A stretch of 64,000 nucleotides of DNA from Bog-532 sp963742865 (GTDB lineage Bacteria; Actinomycetota; Actinomycetes; Streptosporangiales; Streptosporangiaceae): positions 3,418 through 67,417 of the forward strand of contig CAVUNW010000037.1 of assembly GCA_963742865.1 (NCBI GenBank), read 5' to 3'. Both the position numbers and the translations under genes were made by a program. A model generated the notes under the pieces. It was not told the DNA's origin, searched no databases, and saw only the letters and a program-made list of their open reading frames with translations. The first letter of the stretch is position 1, and each line of letters begins with the position of its first letter. This document shows positions 1 through 8,773 of this stretch, piece by piece.

Positions 1-1898
1 AGGAGATGCTGGTGACAGCCGAAGAGGTCTCTGCCTAGGGGGCTGCCGGGGAGGCGGATGACGCCCGGCACGGGGCGGCTGCCCCGCGGCGACGGGCGGT
101 CCTGGCGCAGCACGGCCAGCAGTTCCTCGTACGGGCCGATGAGGTAGGCCTGGTCACCGGACCGGAACCGGGTGCCCCGCCGCGGCGGGTGCTCCAGCAA
201 CTGCTCGTCGGCCGCGCGCCGGATGGCCAGCACCCGGGTCCGGGCGGACACGTCCCGCATGGCCAGCCCGTTCAGGCCACCGTCCGGGGATACGGTCAGC
301 CGCGCGACCAGCAGCGGCTTGTCGTCGGCGTAGAAAGTGCTGAGCACGTCCAGGCCGAGCGCCGCCCCGACGAACCACGGCGCGGCCAGCGCGGCGGTCG
401 AGCGGACGGCGGAAAAACCAAAATTATGCCGAACGGACCTGGCGAAGGGTGATTCGAACATGCGGAGCACCACCGGGACGCTGGTCCAGCGGTCGCCCAG
501 CTGGTCGCGGACCGCTAGCCCGGTCTCCAGATTGGCCAGGTCATCGCTGGTGACGACGGCCACGGCGGCCGCGTTCGGCAGGCTGACCGCCTCCAGCGTC
601 TGCGGGAGGGTCGCGTCGGCGATGATGACCGGCACGCCGAGCGCGCGGATCAGGCCCAGGCGGCGGTTGCTCTCGTCCTTGTCCACGGCGACCACGTCGC
701 GCCCGGCGGCGACCAGCCGCTGGATCACGCGGGTGCCGACCGTGCCCAGGCCGATGACGATCACGTGCCCGCTCAGCCCGGTGATCCGCTGCCGGCCGAG
801 GGATTCCTCCAGCCGGCGGCTGACGATCATGTTCGTGAGCATGGCGAAGAAGACGGCGACGAACAGCGCGCCGAGCAGCATCAGGCAGATCGCCGCCACC
901 ATCAGCCAGGCCGGCTGGCCGCGGAACGAGAAGTCGCCGTAGCCGACGGTAGTGACGGTCTCGACGGTGAAGTAGGCGGCGTTCAGCAGCGTGATGGGCC
1001 CCGACTTCGGCGTCCGGAACGCCAGGTGCAAGACCGTGGTGGAGGCGATCAGCACGGTGATCAGCGCGGCCAAGGCGGTGGCCATCCGCCGGTCCGCGGC
1101 CGCGCGCAGCAGCGACCACGTGACGTGGCGCAGGCGCCGCCTGAAGCTGAACGGCCGGGCGTGCGCCGGGTAGCGGACCTGCCCGCTGATCCCGGCCGCG
1201 CGCAGTTCGTCGGGCGTGGCGAACAGCGTGACGTGGTCGCCCTGGTCGACGATGTGGTCGCGGCCGGGGCAGATCACCGCTTCGTCGCCGGCCGCGGGCA
1301 GCACGGCCACCGGCGCCAGCGCCCCGTACAGCTCCCGCAGTGAGGCGCGGCGCGGCGCGGTCGTCCGGGCGGCCAGGAACCGCTCCGTGTCCAGCAAGAT
1401 CTCCTGCGCGCCGGACTGCAGGCACGCCTCGGCGATGGACGGCGCGGACAGTCCCGCCACGTCCAGAACGGCCACGTTGATCTCCGCGAGCGCGCGGCCC
1501 ACGGCGGGGTTGGCGAGCTGGACGACGACCCGCACGTCGGCGCGCAGCTCACGGGTCAGCAGGGCTGTCTCCAGGGTCTGCAGATCATCCTCGAGGGCGC
1601 AGATGACCGCGATCGCCCCGGCGAGGCCGGCGTCGGTAAGCGTGGCCGCCGTCCGCGAGCTGGCCGCGAGGTGCGGGACGCCCCACCCGGCGAGCTGGCG
1701 GGCGAGTGCCGGATCCGGGTGGTCGTCGACGACCACGGCCGGGACACCGGACAGGTTGAGCTCCTCGACGATGCGCAGGCCGACGAAGCGCAGGCCGCAC
1801 ACGATCACGTGGCCCCGCCAGTCCGCGTACCCGCCCGTCACCCGGGCATCATCCAGGTTCTCTATGACGCAGATGTTAGCTGCGCGTATGCGCCGCAT
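1..1898 (-). CDS. Two-RCK-domain potassium channel / TrkA-N protein (3' end outside window)
   Basis: Reading right to left, an open frame of more than 630 codons starts at ATG 1898 and runs off the window edge without a stop. Domain order as read: an N-terminal Rossmann/RCK-like domain (HVIVCGLRFVGLRIVEEL near residue 30), a second part of that domain, then a pore module around residues 270-350 with a first membrane helix, the selectivity filter TVTTVGYGDF and a second helix. A second RCK domain follows (HVIVIGLGTVGTRVIQRL) and then a TrkA-C-like end. TVGYGD is the classical K+ filter, and GxGxxG motifs bind NAD(H) in this family. Inference: ligand-gated K+ flux at the cytoplasmic membrane. 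An in-frame ATG lies 21 codons upstream, at about 1961, but the later start places the RCK fold sensibly. The pore sits between two RCK domains instead of at the N-terminus. Confidence 0.82.
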   Translation of the reverse strand, partial: MRRIRAANICVIENLDDARVTGGYADWRGHVIVCGLRFVGLRIVEELNLSGVPAVVVDDHPDPALARQLAGWGVPHLAASSRTAATLTDAGLAGAIAVICALEDDLQTLETALLTRELRADVRVVVQLANPAVGRALAEINVAVLDVAGLSAPSIAEACLQSGAQEILLDTERFLAARTTAPRRASLRELYGALAPVAVLPAAGDEAVICPGRDHIVDQGDHVTLFATPDELRAAGISGQVRYPAHARPFSFRRRLRHVTWSLLRAAADRRMATALAALITVLIASTTVLHLAFRTPKSGPITLLNAAYFTVETVTTVGYGDFSFRGQPAWLMVAAICLMLLGALFVAVFFAMLTNMIVSRRLEESLGRQRITGLSGHVIVIGLGTVGTRVIQRLVAAGRDVVAVDKDESNRRLGLIRALGVPVIIADATLPQTLEAVSLPNAAAVAVVTSDDLANLETGLAVRDQLGDRWTSVPVVLRMFESPFARSVRHNFGFSAVRSTAALAAPWFVGAALGLDVLSTFYADDKPLLVARLTVSPDGGLNGLAMRDVSARTRVLAIRRAADEQLLEHPPRRGTRFRSGDQAYLIGPYEELLAVLRQDRPSPRGSRPVPGVIRLPGSPLGRDLFGCHQHL

Positions 1899-2216
1899 GA
1901 TGATGGCCCGATGATGATTACGCAGATGATGATCGCCGGGGCGACGATGACACCATGACCGGGTCATCGAACGGGCGGACTTCGCTGCCGGCAGCGCGGT
2001 CCTGCTGGAGCAGCTACCCGGGCGGCCAGGCGGCCGATCTGGCCCGGGACAGGCCGAATGTGGCCAGGTCAGCGGGCCGGGCGTGCGGTTCCGTCCATGG
2101 GCGGATCGCTCGCGTTCCCGCCCCGGCGAGGCTCCGGCCCGCGCCCTCGGCGGCAACGGTCGTGCGGCTGGCGCACGCGGAGGAGCAGTACCGGCGGGAG
2201 GCGTTCTTCGACGCCG
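1899..2216. other. Non-coding gap between two leftward genes
   Basis: About 320 bases between the channel start and the stop of the oxidoreductase. The short frames here are arginine/proline-rich shadows with no ribosome site. A run of ATGATG-type repeats lies at about 1898-1955 next to the channel start. I see no convincing gene or terminator; it probably carries the channel promoter. Confidence 0.4.
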
Positions 2217-3092
2217 CTAGGCCGACGGGGTGATGAGCTCGCCGGTGACCCACTGGGCGACGTTAGCGGGGTATGGCGCCGATAGTCCGAGGACGATGTG
2301 CCGGAAGCCGGCGCCGATGGCTCCGCCGATCGCGTTCCGGGTGGTGCTGGGCTGGTCGTAGGAAGCCGGCAGGTAGATCGACCGGGTGATCGAGGCGGGG
2401 TCGCGGCCGATCTCCGCGCAGTAGCGGTCCAGCAGTGCGCTGCGGCCGATGGCGTCGTCGATGTCGCCGCCGGGGATGTTCCACACGTCGGCGTGCTCGG
2501 CGGCCACCCGCAGCGTCGCGGCGGAGCGCCCGCCGATGACAACCGGCGGCCCGGGACGCTGGACGGGCTTGGGGTTACAGAACGCCCCGGTGAGATCGAG
2601 GTAGCGGCCGTGGAAATCGAACGGCTTATCCTCGGCCCACAGCCGCCGGATCACGGTGCACGCTTCCGCGAGGCTCCCGACCGCGTGGGCGGAGTCGTGG
2701 TAGGGCAGCCCGTAGGCGTCGTACTCGCGCCGGGCCCACGGGATGTCGGGCCGGGAGCCCGCGCCGATGCCGAACTCGAGCCGCCCGCCGGACACGATGT
2801 CGGCGGTCGCGGCGATCTTGGCCAGCATCGCGGGCGGGCGGAAGCGGTTGCTGGTCACCAGCAGGCCGAGGCGCAGCTGCCGGGTCTGCGCGGCGAGGGC
2901 CGACAGCAGCGTCCAGCCTTCGAGGACCGGCCCGTCCGGGTCGCCGCCGATCGGCATGAGGTGGTCGAACAGCCAGGCGTGCTCGATCTGCGGGATGGTG
3001 TCCGCCTCCTGCCAGACCCGCAGCAGGTCGTCGTAGCTGACCTGCTGCGGCGCGGTCGCGATGCCGAAACTGGGCGGGGTGGTGTGCGTCAT
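2217..3092 (-). CDS. LLM-class flavin/F420-dependent oxidoreductase
   Basis: This 291-residue protein has the luciferase-like monooxygenase (bacterial luciferase / F420-reductase) barrel signature: FDHLMP near residue 42, RLEFGIGAGSRP near 104, an FHGRYLDL segment and KPVQRPGPPVVIGG near 174. Such proteins use FMN or F420 to oxidise or reduce small organic substrates in the cytosol; the substrate cannot be told from sequence. ATG 3092 is preceded by GGAG. The gene is divergent from a TetR regulator about 150 bases away, with operator-like repeats between them, so it is probably the regulator's target. Length is normal for the family and the frame is intact. Confidence 0.88.
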   Translation of the reverse strand: MTHTTPPSFGIATAPQQVSYDDLLRVWQEADTIPQIEHAWLFDHLMPIGGDPDGPVLEGWTLLSALAAQTRQLRLGLLVTSNRFRPPAMLAKIAATADIVSGGRLEFGIGAGSRPDIPWARREYDAYGLPYHDSAHAVGSLAEACTVIRRLWAEDKPFDFHGRYLDLTGAFCNPKPVQRPGPPVVIGGRSAATLRVAAEHADVWNIPGGDIDDAIGRSALLDRYCAEIGRDPASITRSIYLPASYDQPSTTRNAIGGAIGAGFRHIVLGLSAPYPANVAQWVTGELITPSA

Positions 3093-3185
3093 GGGCTGTT
3101 GCTCCTTCGGGCGCGGTCAGCGAGCTTGCGATGCGTCGCTTGGCCTTGGCTCGCCTGGTCTGGCATCCTGAATAAACGGATCCTT

Positions 3186-3219
3186 GTTCCGTTAATAAAT
3201 ATACGGAACACGGTTCCGT
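3186..3219. promoter_or_regulatory. Three-half-site operator between LLM oxidoreductase and TetR genes
   Basis: GTTCCGT at 3186-3192 is followed after a 10-base A+T spacer by ACGGAAC (3203-3209) and after 3 more bases by GTTCCGT (3213-3219). Adjacent half-sites are perfect inverted repeats. The A+T spacer could hold a -10 element. TetR repressors usually bind such palindromes in divergent promoters, so regulation of both flanking genes is inferred. Confidence 0.7.
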
Positions 3220-3240
3220 TTGCCAAGTGGAGAGGCGCAG

Positions 3241-3879
3241 GTGGAGAAACGCAGCGGAGAGACGCAACGGAGAGACGGAGATAGCGGCGCAGTGGCCGAC
3301 ATCGACAGCGGATCGGAGTCGTCAGCCCCGCGGAAGCGGGCCGACGCCCGGCGTAACGAGAAGACGCTGCTGGACGCGGCCGCCGCGGCTTTCGTCGCTT
3401 CCGGCGTCGACGTGCCCGTGCGCGACATCGCGGCCAAGGCCGGCGTTGGCGTGGGCACGATCTACCGCCACTTCCCGACGCGCGCCGATCTCATCGTCGC
3501 CGTGTACCGGCACCAGGTCGAGGCGTGCGCTGAGGCCGGCCCGGCACTGCTGGCGAACAGCAGCACACCGCACGCCGCCCTGGCCCAATGGATCGGCCTC
3601 TTCGTCGACTTCCTGGTCACCAAGCACGGCCTCGCCGAGGCGCTGCAGTCCGACGATGCCACCTTCGAGACCCTGCACGCCTATTTCCTCGACCGCCTCG
3701 TCCCCGTGTGCGCCCAGCTGCTCGACGCCGCGGCCACGGCGGGCGAGATACGCCCCGGCCTGGATGCCTTCGAACTGATGCTCGGCGTCGGCAATCTCTG
3801 TATCGGCGCGGACAAATACCCCCGCTACGACGCACGCCGCATGGTCGAGCTCGTCATCGCAGGACTGCGCCTCCACTAG
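3241..3879 (+). CDS. TetR/AcrR family transcriptional repressor
   Basis: This 212-residue regulator has its helix-turn-helix near residues 58-77 (VRDIAAKAGVGVGTIYRHF), followed by the ligand-binding domain. GTG 3241, preceded by AGAGG, is preferred. The longer frame from TTG 3220 would start at the edge of the inverted-repeat operator. The TetR family binds palindromes as dimers and releases DNA on binding a small ligand. The adjacent divergent LLM oxidoreductase and the shared GTTCCGT/ACGGAAC repeats suggest local control and autoregulation. The ligand is unknown. Confidence 0.88.
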   Translation: MEKRSGETQRRDGDSGAVADIDSGSESSAPRKRADARRNEKTLLDAAAAAFVASGVDVPVRDIAAKAGVGVGTIYRHFPTRADLIVAVYRHQVEACAEAGPALLANSSTPHAALAQWIGLFVDFLVTKHGLAEALQSDDATFETLHAYFLDRLVPVCAQLLDAAATAGEIRPGLDAFELMLGVGNLCIGADKYPRYDARRMVELVIAGLRLH

Positions 3880-3991
3880 CGAGAGCCAGCCGCGAGTCCC
3901 TCACGTAGCGGCACCGGGTCCGCTTGATCAGCTGATGGGTGTCAGTGCGTGTTCGCCGGGAAGGGTGGCCCTTCGATGACCGCCGGCTCGA

Positions 3992-4051
3992 GTAGTCCTC
4001 GAACGCTGCCGGGTCGGCGGGGTGGCCGTACAAGATGATCAGCTTGGCCAT
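3992..4051 (-). pseudogene. 5' stub of an EthD-family gene
   Basis: From ATG 4051 the first 20 codons read MAKLIILYGHPADPAAFEDY, the typical start of EthD/ferredoxin-like dimeric alpha-beta barrel proteins. The frame then becomes unrelated, runs on to 3854 without EthD features, and the expected H-P motif and about 80 further residues are missing. I read it as the truncated 5' end of a former gene next to another stub, a TetR C-terminus, on the opposite strand. Confidence 0.55.
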
Positions 4052-4068
4052 CAGGTGCCTCCATCGCT

Positions 4069-4362
4069 TTGGATATCGACTGGCTCGCCCTGCTGCACGA
4101 CGCCGGCCGGTCCGAACCGGACTTGCGGACCGCGTACGAGGACGGGCGGGCGCGGGCGGACCGAACCCGCCGCGGCGTGTTCGAGGCGTGGCCCAAACCG
4201 TCGTTTCGTCCCGGTGTCGACGCCACGCGCGCCGCGGACACCTACGCCGCGCTCTGCAACATCGGCGTCTACCAGATCCTGACCGCCGAGCGAGGGTGGA
4301 CACCGGGCCAGATCCAGGACTGGTGGCGCGACACGCTGACCGAGCTTCTGCTGCCCACCTGA
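4069..4362 (+). pseudogene. C-terminal half of a TetR-family regulator
   Basis: This 97-codon frame from TTG 4069 resembles only the C-terminal domain of TetR regulators: WLALLHDAGRSEPDLR at the start, and YQILTAERGW followed by WWRDTLTELLLP at the end. No helix-turn-helix coding lies upstream, where the EthD stub occupies the other strand. It is a probable deletion relic. A small stand-alone protein cannot be excluded, but no good ribosome site is seen. Confidence 0.5.
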
Positions 4363-4413
4363 CAGCGCGCAAATGCACCGGCCGTGCAGGTTTCCGCCGT
4401 GCGCGATATTTCT

Positions 4414-4443
4414 TTGACTTCGCCTCTGGTCATGCCGGATAGT
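4414..4443 (+). promoter_or_regulatory. Candidate promoter of the MMPL gene
   Basis: TTGACT (4414-4419), an 18-base spacer and GATAGT (4438-4443) lie about 45 bases before the ATG at 4488. The leader ends in AGCAGGGG just before the start codon. This is a housekeeping-sigma-like promoter read by eye. Confidence 0.45.
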
Positions 4444-4487
4444 GCAGCCAACGGGGCAACTAGACCACGACTCAGCAGGGGATCACC

Positions 4488-6602
4488 ATGAGCCGAGCCC
4501 GCACGATCATCACCATGGCGAGCGGACGCCGGGCCAAATGGGCGGTACTGGTCTTCTGGCTGATCATCGTGGCCGTGGCCGCGCCGCTGTCCGGCAAGCT
4601 GACCGGGGCGGAGAAGAACGACTCGTCGTCCTGGCTGCCGGCCAAGGCCGAGTCGACCCAGGTGCTCAACCTCCAGTCACGCTTTCAGTCTCCGAACATC
4701 TTCACCGGCGTCGTGGTCTATAACCGTCCCTCGGGCCTGACCGGCGCAGACCGCGCGAAGGCGGTCGCCGACGCCCACCAGTTCGCCGGCGTGACCGGCG
4801 TGGTGCCCGGCCAGGTGACCGGGCCGATCTTTGCCAGCGACGGCAAGGCGATCGAGACCCTCGTGCCGGTCAATCTGGGCTCGAAGGGCTGGAATGGCGC
4901 CTCGGCCGCGGCGACCGATCTGCGCAACATCGCGCAGGCGAACGCCAACGGATTGTCCGCGCATATCGCCGGCCCGCTGGGCAGCGCCGCGGACTCGGCC
5001 AACTCGTTCAAGGGCATCGACGGGACGCTGCTGGCCGCCACCTTGCTCATCGTGATCGTGCTGCTGCTGATCACGTACCGCAGCCCGACTTTGTGGCTAC
5101 TGCCGGTGATCTCCGCGGGCGTCGCGCTGGTCAGCGCCGAGGCGCTGATCTACCTGCTGGCGGCCCACGCCGGCCTGACCGTCAACGCCCAGAGCGCCGG
5201 GATCCTCTACGTGCTGGTGTTCGGCGCCGGCACCGACTACGCGCTGCTGCTGACCGCCCGGTACCGCGAGGAACTGCGCCGGCACGAGGACCGGCACGAG
5301 GCGATGGCCCTCGCGCTGCGCCGGGCCGGCCCGGCCATCATCGCCAGCGCCGGCACCGTGATCCTCAGCCTGCTGACCCTGTCGGTGGCCGAGCTGAACT
5401 CCACCAAGAGCCTGGGACCGGTGCTGGCCATCGGCGTCGGGGTGGCGCTGATTTCCATGATGACGCTGCTGCCGGCCCTGCTGGTGATCTGCGGGCGCTG
5501 GGTATTCTGGCCGGTCAAGCCGGTGTACGGCTCGGCTGAGCCCACCACCAGGGGCTTCTGGGCCGGGGTGGGCCGGCGCATCGCGGCCCGGCCGCGGGTG
5601 GTCTGGGTGACGACCGCAGTGATCCTGGGCGCAATGGCGCTCGGCCTGACCGGCCTGAAGGCCAGCGGCCTGACCGCCGCCGAGTCCTTCGTCGGCCACC
5701 ACCCGGACTCGGTGGTCGGGCAGACGGTGATCAACGAGAACTTCCCGGCCGGCGCTGGGCAGCCGGTGATCGTGGTCGGCAACGAGGCGCAGGCGGCCCA
5801 GTTGCAGGCGGCCTTCAAGGCCACGCCCGGGATCACCGGCGTCACCCCTCCGGTGGCCAGGGATGGCCACGCCTTCCTGCAGGGCACGCTCACGGCCGCA
5901 CCGGACAGCCAGGCCGCGTTCAGCACGATCAACCGGGTCCGGGCCAACGTGCACGCGGTTCCCGGGGCGGACGCGATGGTCGGCGGCAATACCGCGATCA
6001 CGCTGGACATCGCCCGCGCCGCCGACCATGACCGGAAGGTGATCATTCCCATTGTCCTGCTGCTGGTCTTCGTGATCCTGGGGCTGCTGCTGCGCGCGCT
6101 GGTCGCGCCGATCATGCTCATCGCCACCGTGGTGCTGTCGTATGCTGCGGCGCTGGGCGTGAGCTCGCTGTTCTTCAATCACGTGTTCAACTACGGCAAC
6201 TCGGACAACTCGTTCCCGCTGTTCGTGTTCGTGTTCCTGGTCGCCCTGGGCATCGACTACAACATCTTCCTGATGACCCGGGTGCGGGAGGAGGCGGGCA
6301 AACACGGGCCGCGCCGCGGTGCGCTGATCGGACTGGCCGCGACCGGCGGGGTCATCACCTCCGCGGGCTTCGTGCTGGCCGGCACCTTCGCCGCGCTCGG
6401 CACGCTGCCGGTCACGTTCCTGGCCGAGCTCGGCTTCGCGGTGGCGTTCGGCGTCCTGCTGGACACCCTCATCGTCAGGTCCGTCCTGGTCACCGCGCTC
6501 AACCTGGACCTGGGACGCTGGCTGTGGTGGCCGAGCAGGCTGTACCGGCAATCGGTTCCCGAGCCCGAGCAACTGGAGGAGCAGTCCTCGGCGGTGCCGT
6601 AG
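4488..6602 (+). CDS. MMPL/RND-family membrane transporter
   Basis: This 704-residue protein has the RND/MMPL layout: a first helix near residues 18-38 (AVLVFWLIIVAVAA), a periplasmic loop, a block of helices near 180-340 that includes FGAGTDYALLLTARYREEL, a second loop, and a second block near 510-670 with LGIDYNIFLMTRVREE. The two GxDY motifs are the proton-relay segments of MMPL proteins. Members export lipids, drugs or pigments across the actinobacterial membrane using the proton gradient; the substrate is unknown. An AGCAGGGG stretch just upstream supports the ATG. It lies downstream of TetR relics, but nothing links it functionally to the sugar regulon further on. Confidence 0.9.
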   Translation: MSRARTIITMASGRRAKWAVLVFWLIIVAVAAPLSGKLTGAEKNDSSSWLPAKAESTQVLNLQSRFQSPNIFTGVVVYNRPSGLTGADRAKAVADAHQFAGVTGVVPGQVTGPIFASDGKAIETLVPVNLGSKGWNGASAAATDLRNIAQANANGLSAHIAGPLGSAADSANSFKGIDGTLLAATLLIVIVLLLITYRSPTLWLLPVISAGVALVSAEALIYLLAAHAGLTVNAQSAGILYVLVFGAGTDYALLLTARYREELRRHEDRHEAMALALRRAGPAIIASAGTVILSLLTLSVAELNSTKSLGPVLAIGVGVALISMMTLLPALLVICGRWVFWPVKPVYGSAEPTTRGFWAGVGRRIAARPRVVWVTTAVILGAMALGLTGLKASGLTAAESFVGHHPDSVVGQTVINENFPAGAGQPVIVVGNEAQAAQLQAAFKATPGITGVTPPVARDGHAFLQGTLTAAPDSQAAFSTINRVRANVHAVPGADAMVGGNTAITLDIARAADHDRKVIIPIVLLLVFVILGLLLRALVAPIMLIATVVLSYAAALGVSSLFFNHVFNYGNSDNSFPLFVFVFLVALGIDYNIFLMTRVREEAGKHGPRRGALIGLAATGGVITSAGFVLAGTFAALGTLPVTFLAELGFAVAFGVLLDTLIVRSVLVTALNLDLGRWLWWPSRLYRQSVPEPEQLEEQSSAVP

Positions 6603-6663
6603 GCGCCTGAGCCGGGGCGGGCGCCAATCCCGCGACGGTGCCTGGGAGCCCGGCGTAGGTTGA

Positions 6664-7690
6664 GTGTCCGTGCGATGGTGGCAACAATTCGCGGTGGCCA
6701 GCGTGGCGGTCACCTTGGCGGTCACGCTGGCGGCGTGCGGGGGCAGCACCGGGTCGTCTGGCCCGCCACCGCCGCCAACGACGTGGACTCAGTTCCGGCA
6801 CCTGCCGGGCGTGGTGGACCTGGCCGGGCCGCGCGGTGACGGGTCGTTCCTGGTGGCCGCGGCCGGGCGGCTGCTCAGCATGGGGCGCGGCGGCATGCTG
6901 CGGCCGTTCGCCCGTGGCATCGGCGGGTATGCGACCGCGACGGGCACCGAGCCCTACTTCGTGCTCACGCCCGGCAATGAGGTACGCGCGAACCAGTGTT
7001 CGTTCGGTAAGAATTTTGCCTTTGCCATCGAGCCCGGCGCGCGGCCGGCGGTCATCGTGATCAGCCCGCAAGGCATGGCGCGGCGCTTCGCCAGCCTTCC
7101 GCCGGGCGGTGCTCTGTCCGGGATCGCCTTCGATGGCACGGGGCGGTTCGGGCACCGGGTGCTCGTCACGGCCCGGTCCGGCGGCCGGACCACGGTGTTC
7201 GGCATCGGCTGCGACGGCCGGGTATTGACCGTCGCCACCGGCCTGCCATCCGTGGAGGGCGGCATCACCGTGGCGCCGGCGACGTTCGGCCGGTTCGGCG
7301 GTGACCTCATCGCGCCGGATGAGGTCAGCGGCCTGGTCTACGCCGTGAGCCCGTCCGGCCAGGTCGCCACGCTGGCGCGGTCGGGCCTGCCCGGCCGGCG
7401 GCGACATCGGCGTGGAGTCCGCGGGGTTCGTCCCGCCGGGGGCAACCGCCGCCTACCTCGCCGACCGGTTCTCCGGGCGCAATAAGCATCCGGGCGACAA
7501 CGCCGTGCTGCGGCTGTCCGCGGCGGATCTGGCCCACGCCGGGATCCGGGCCGGCGACCTGCTGGTGGCGGCCGAGGGCGGGGCCCGGACCATCGACGTC
7601 CGGTGCGCGGCGGCCTGCACGGTCCGGTACGTCGCCGCCGGGCCCGCTATCGCGCACGCCGAGGGGCACATCGCCTTCGCGGCATCATGA
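6664..7690 (+). CDS. Secreted lipoprotein, beta-propeller-like, with one frameshift
   Basis: The frame from GTG 6664 begins with a lipoprotein signal ending LAAC (Cys25), then GGSTGSSG and a proline stretch. The mature part has repeated G-x-F/L-x-V segments with glycines, suggestive of an SMP-30/NHL-like propeller. At about 7393 one extra G in CCCGG shifts the frame. The following frame carries on sensibly (GDIGVESAGFVPPGATAAYLAD onward) to the stop at 7690. Both parts together give about 341 residues. I treat it as one gene with an indel. The function is unknown; an anchored extracytoplasmic role is inferred. It is convergent with the PfkB gene, 25 bases away. Confidence 0.62.
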
Positions 7691-7714
7691 TCGGTGCTCG
7701 CTCCGCGACGGGGC

Positions 7715-8773
7715 TCAGCCCGGAGGGGCGGCGGGGGGGCTGGGACGGTAGCCGATCCGGCCGGCTTCGGCGAGGCACGCGTCCGCGCGCTTGATGCCGT
7801 CGGACGTGCTGGGGCTGCGCGCGCACGCGGCGGCGGAGGCGACCGCGAGCCGCAGGCAGCGTTCGACCGGCCAGCCCTCGTGCAGGCCCATGATGACGCC
7901 GGCGGCGAAGGCGTCGCCTGCGCCCGCCACGCTGCGGACCTGCTCACGCGGCAGCCGGACGGAGCCCTGCCGCCAGGTGCGGCCGCCAGAGGCGGCGGCG
8001 ACGCAGCCGGCCGGGAAGTGCACCACGGCGAGCACGGACACACCGCGCTTGATCAGGCCGAGGGCCATCGCTTCCAGCGCCCGCCAGTCCACGGGCCCGT
8101 CGGCGGCGGGGACCGATGCATCGATGCCGGTCAGAGCGCCGGCCTCGAGTTCGTTGATCACGATGCTGTCGAGGTACGGCAAGCAGGGCAGAGCCGCCTC
8201 CGCGATACGGTCCGGCTCCAGGCTGACCAGCTCCATGTTGGTGTGCAGGCCCGCGGCTTGTGCTCGCTGCAGCAGGGCCGACCAGCCGGTGCCCCCGCCG
8301 GGAAGCCCGGTGTCCATGATCGGGTGAATGCCCGGAGCGCCCGCGTGCAAGATCCGCGCTCCCGGGACCCGCAGGTCGGCGGTCGCGGCGTCGAACAGCG
8401 CGTTGGCCCCAGGGTGGTGGAAAAACGTTCGCCGGCCGCCGTCCCGCTCGATCATCGCGTCGGTGAACGACGTGACCGCGCCCGGCAGCGTCCGGACTCC
8501 GGTCGTGTCGATACCCAGCCGCGCGCACTCGGCCAGGATGAAGGCGCCGTGCTCGTCGTCGCCGACGGCGCCGAGCGCGCCGATCGGGAAGGGCGCCCCG
8601 AGTAGGCTCAGGTCAACGGCCATGTTGAGCGCGGGTCCGCCGGTGCTCAGGGAGACCTGCTCGATCGTGGCGAGGTGATCCAGCGCCGGATAAGCGTCGA
8701 TCACCTTCGCGACGTCGACGAGAATCGTCCCGGCGCACAGGATCCCCGCTCCCGGACCCGGGAAATTGCTCAT
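7715..8773 (-). CDS. PfkB-family carbohydrate kinase
   Basis: The protein has 352 residues. The N-terminal ribokinase motif STGGPALNMAVDLSLLG (residues 43-59) and the C-terminal AGAGDAFAAGV (283-293), with Asp287 as the presumed catalytic base, identify the PfkB/ribokinase family, as does NELEA near 208. These enzymes phosphorylate sugars, sugar phosphates or nucleosides with ATP. It is the last gene of the seven-gene leftward polyol operon and overlaps the preceding gene by four bases, so it is probably translationally coupled. In context it could make a ketose 1,6-bisphosphate for one of the two aldolase-like proteins; that is inference. Confidence 0.85.
   Translation of the reverse strand: MSNFPGPGAGILCAGTILVDVAKVIDAYPALDHLATIEQVSLSTGGPALNMAVDLSLLGAPFPIGALGAVGDDEHGAFILAECARLGIDTTGVRTLPGAVTSFTDAMIERDGGRRTFFHHPGANALFDAATADLRVPGARILHAGAPGIHPIMDTGLPGGGTGWSALLQRAQAAGLHTNMELVSLEPDRIAEAALPCLPYLDSIVINELEAGALTGIDASVPAADGPVDWRALEAMALGLIKRGVSVLAVVHFPAGCVAAASGGRTWRQGSVRLPREQVRSVAGAGDAFAAGVIMGLHEGWPVERCLRLAVASAAACARSPSTSDGIKRADACLAEAGRIGYRPSPPAAPPG

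Noticed and set aside
1955..2233. Rightward frame ending AHAEEQYRREAFFDAARPTG
   Set aside because: No ribosome site, shadow-like arginine/proline composition before the last 20 codons and no family match.
5097..6749. 550-codon leftward frame over the MMPL gene, and similar long antisense frames at 765-1343, 2298-3284, 11705-13693, 38887-40086, 41062-42903 and 60572-62446
   Set aside because: All are antisense shadows of real genes in G+C-rich DNA, rich in Arg, Gly, Pro, His and Gln and without motifs.
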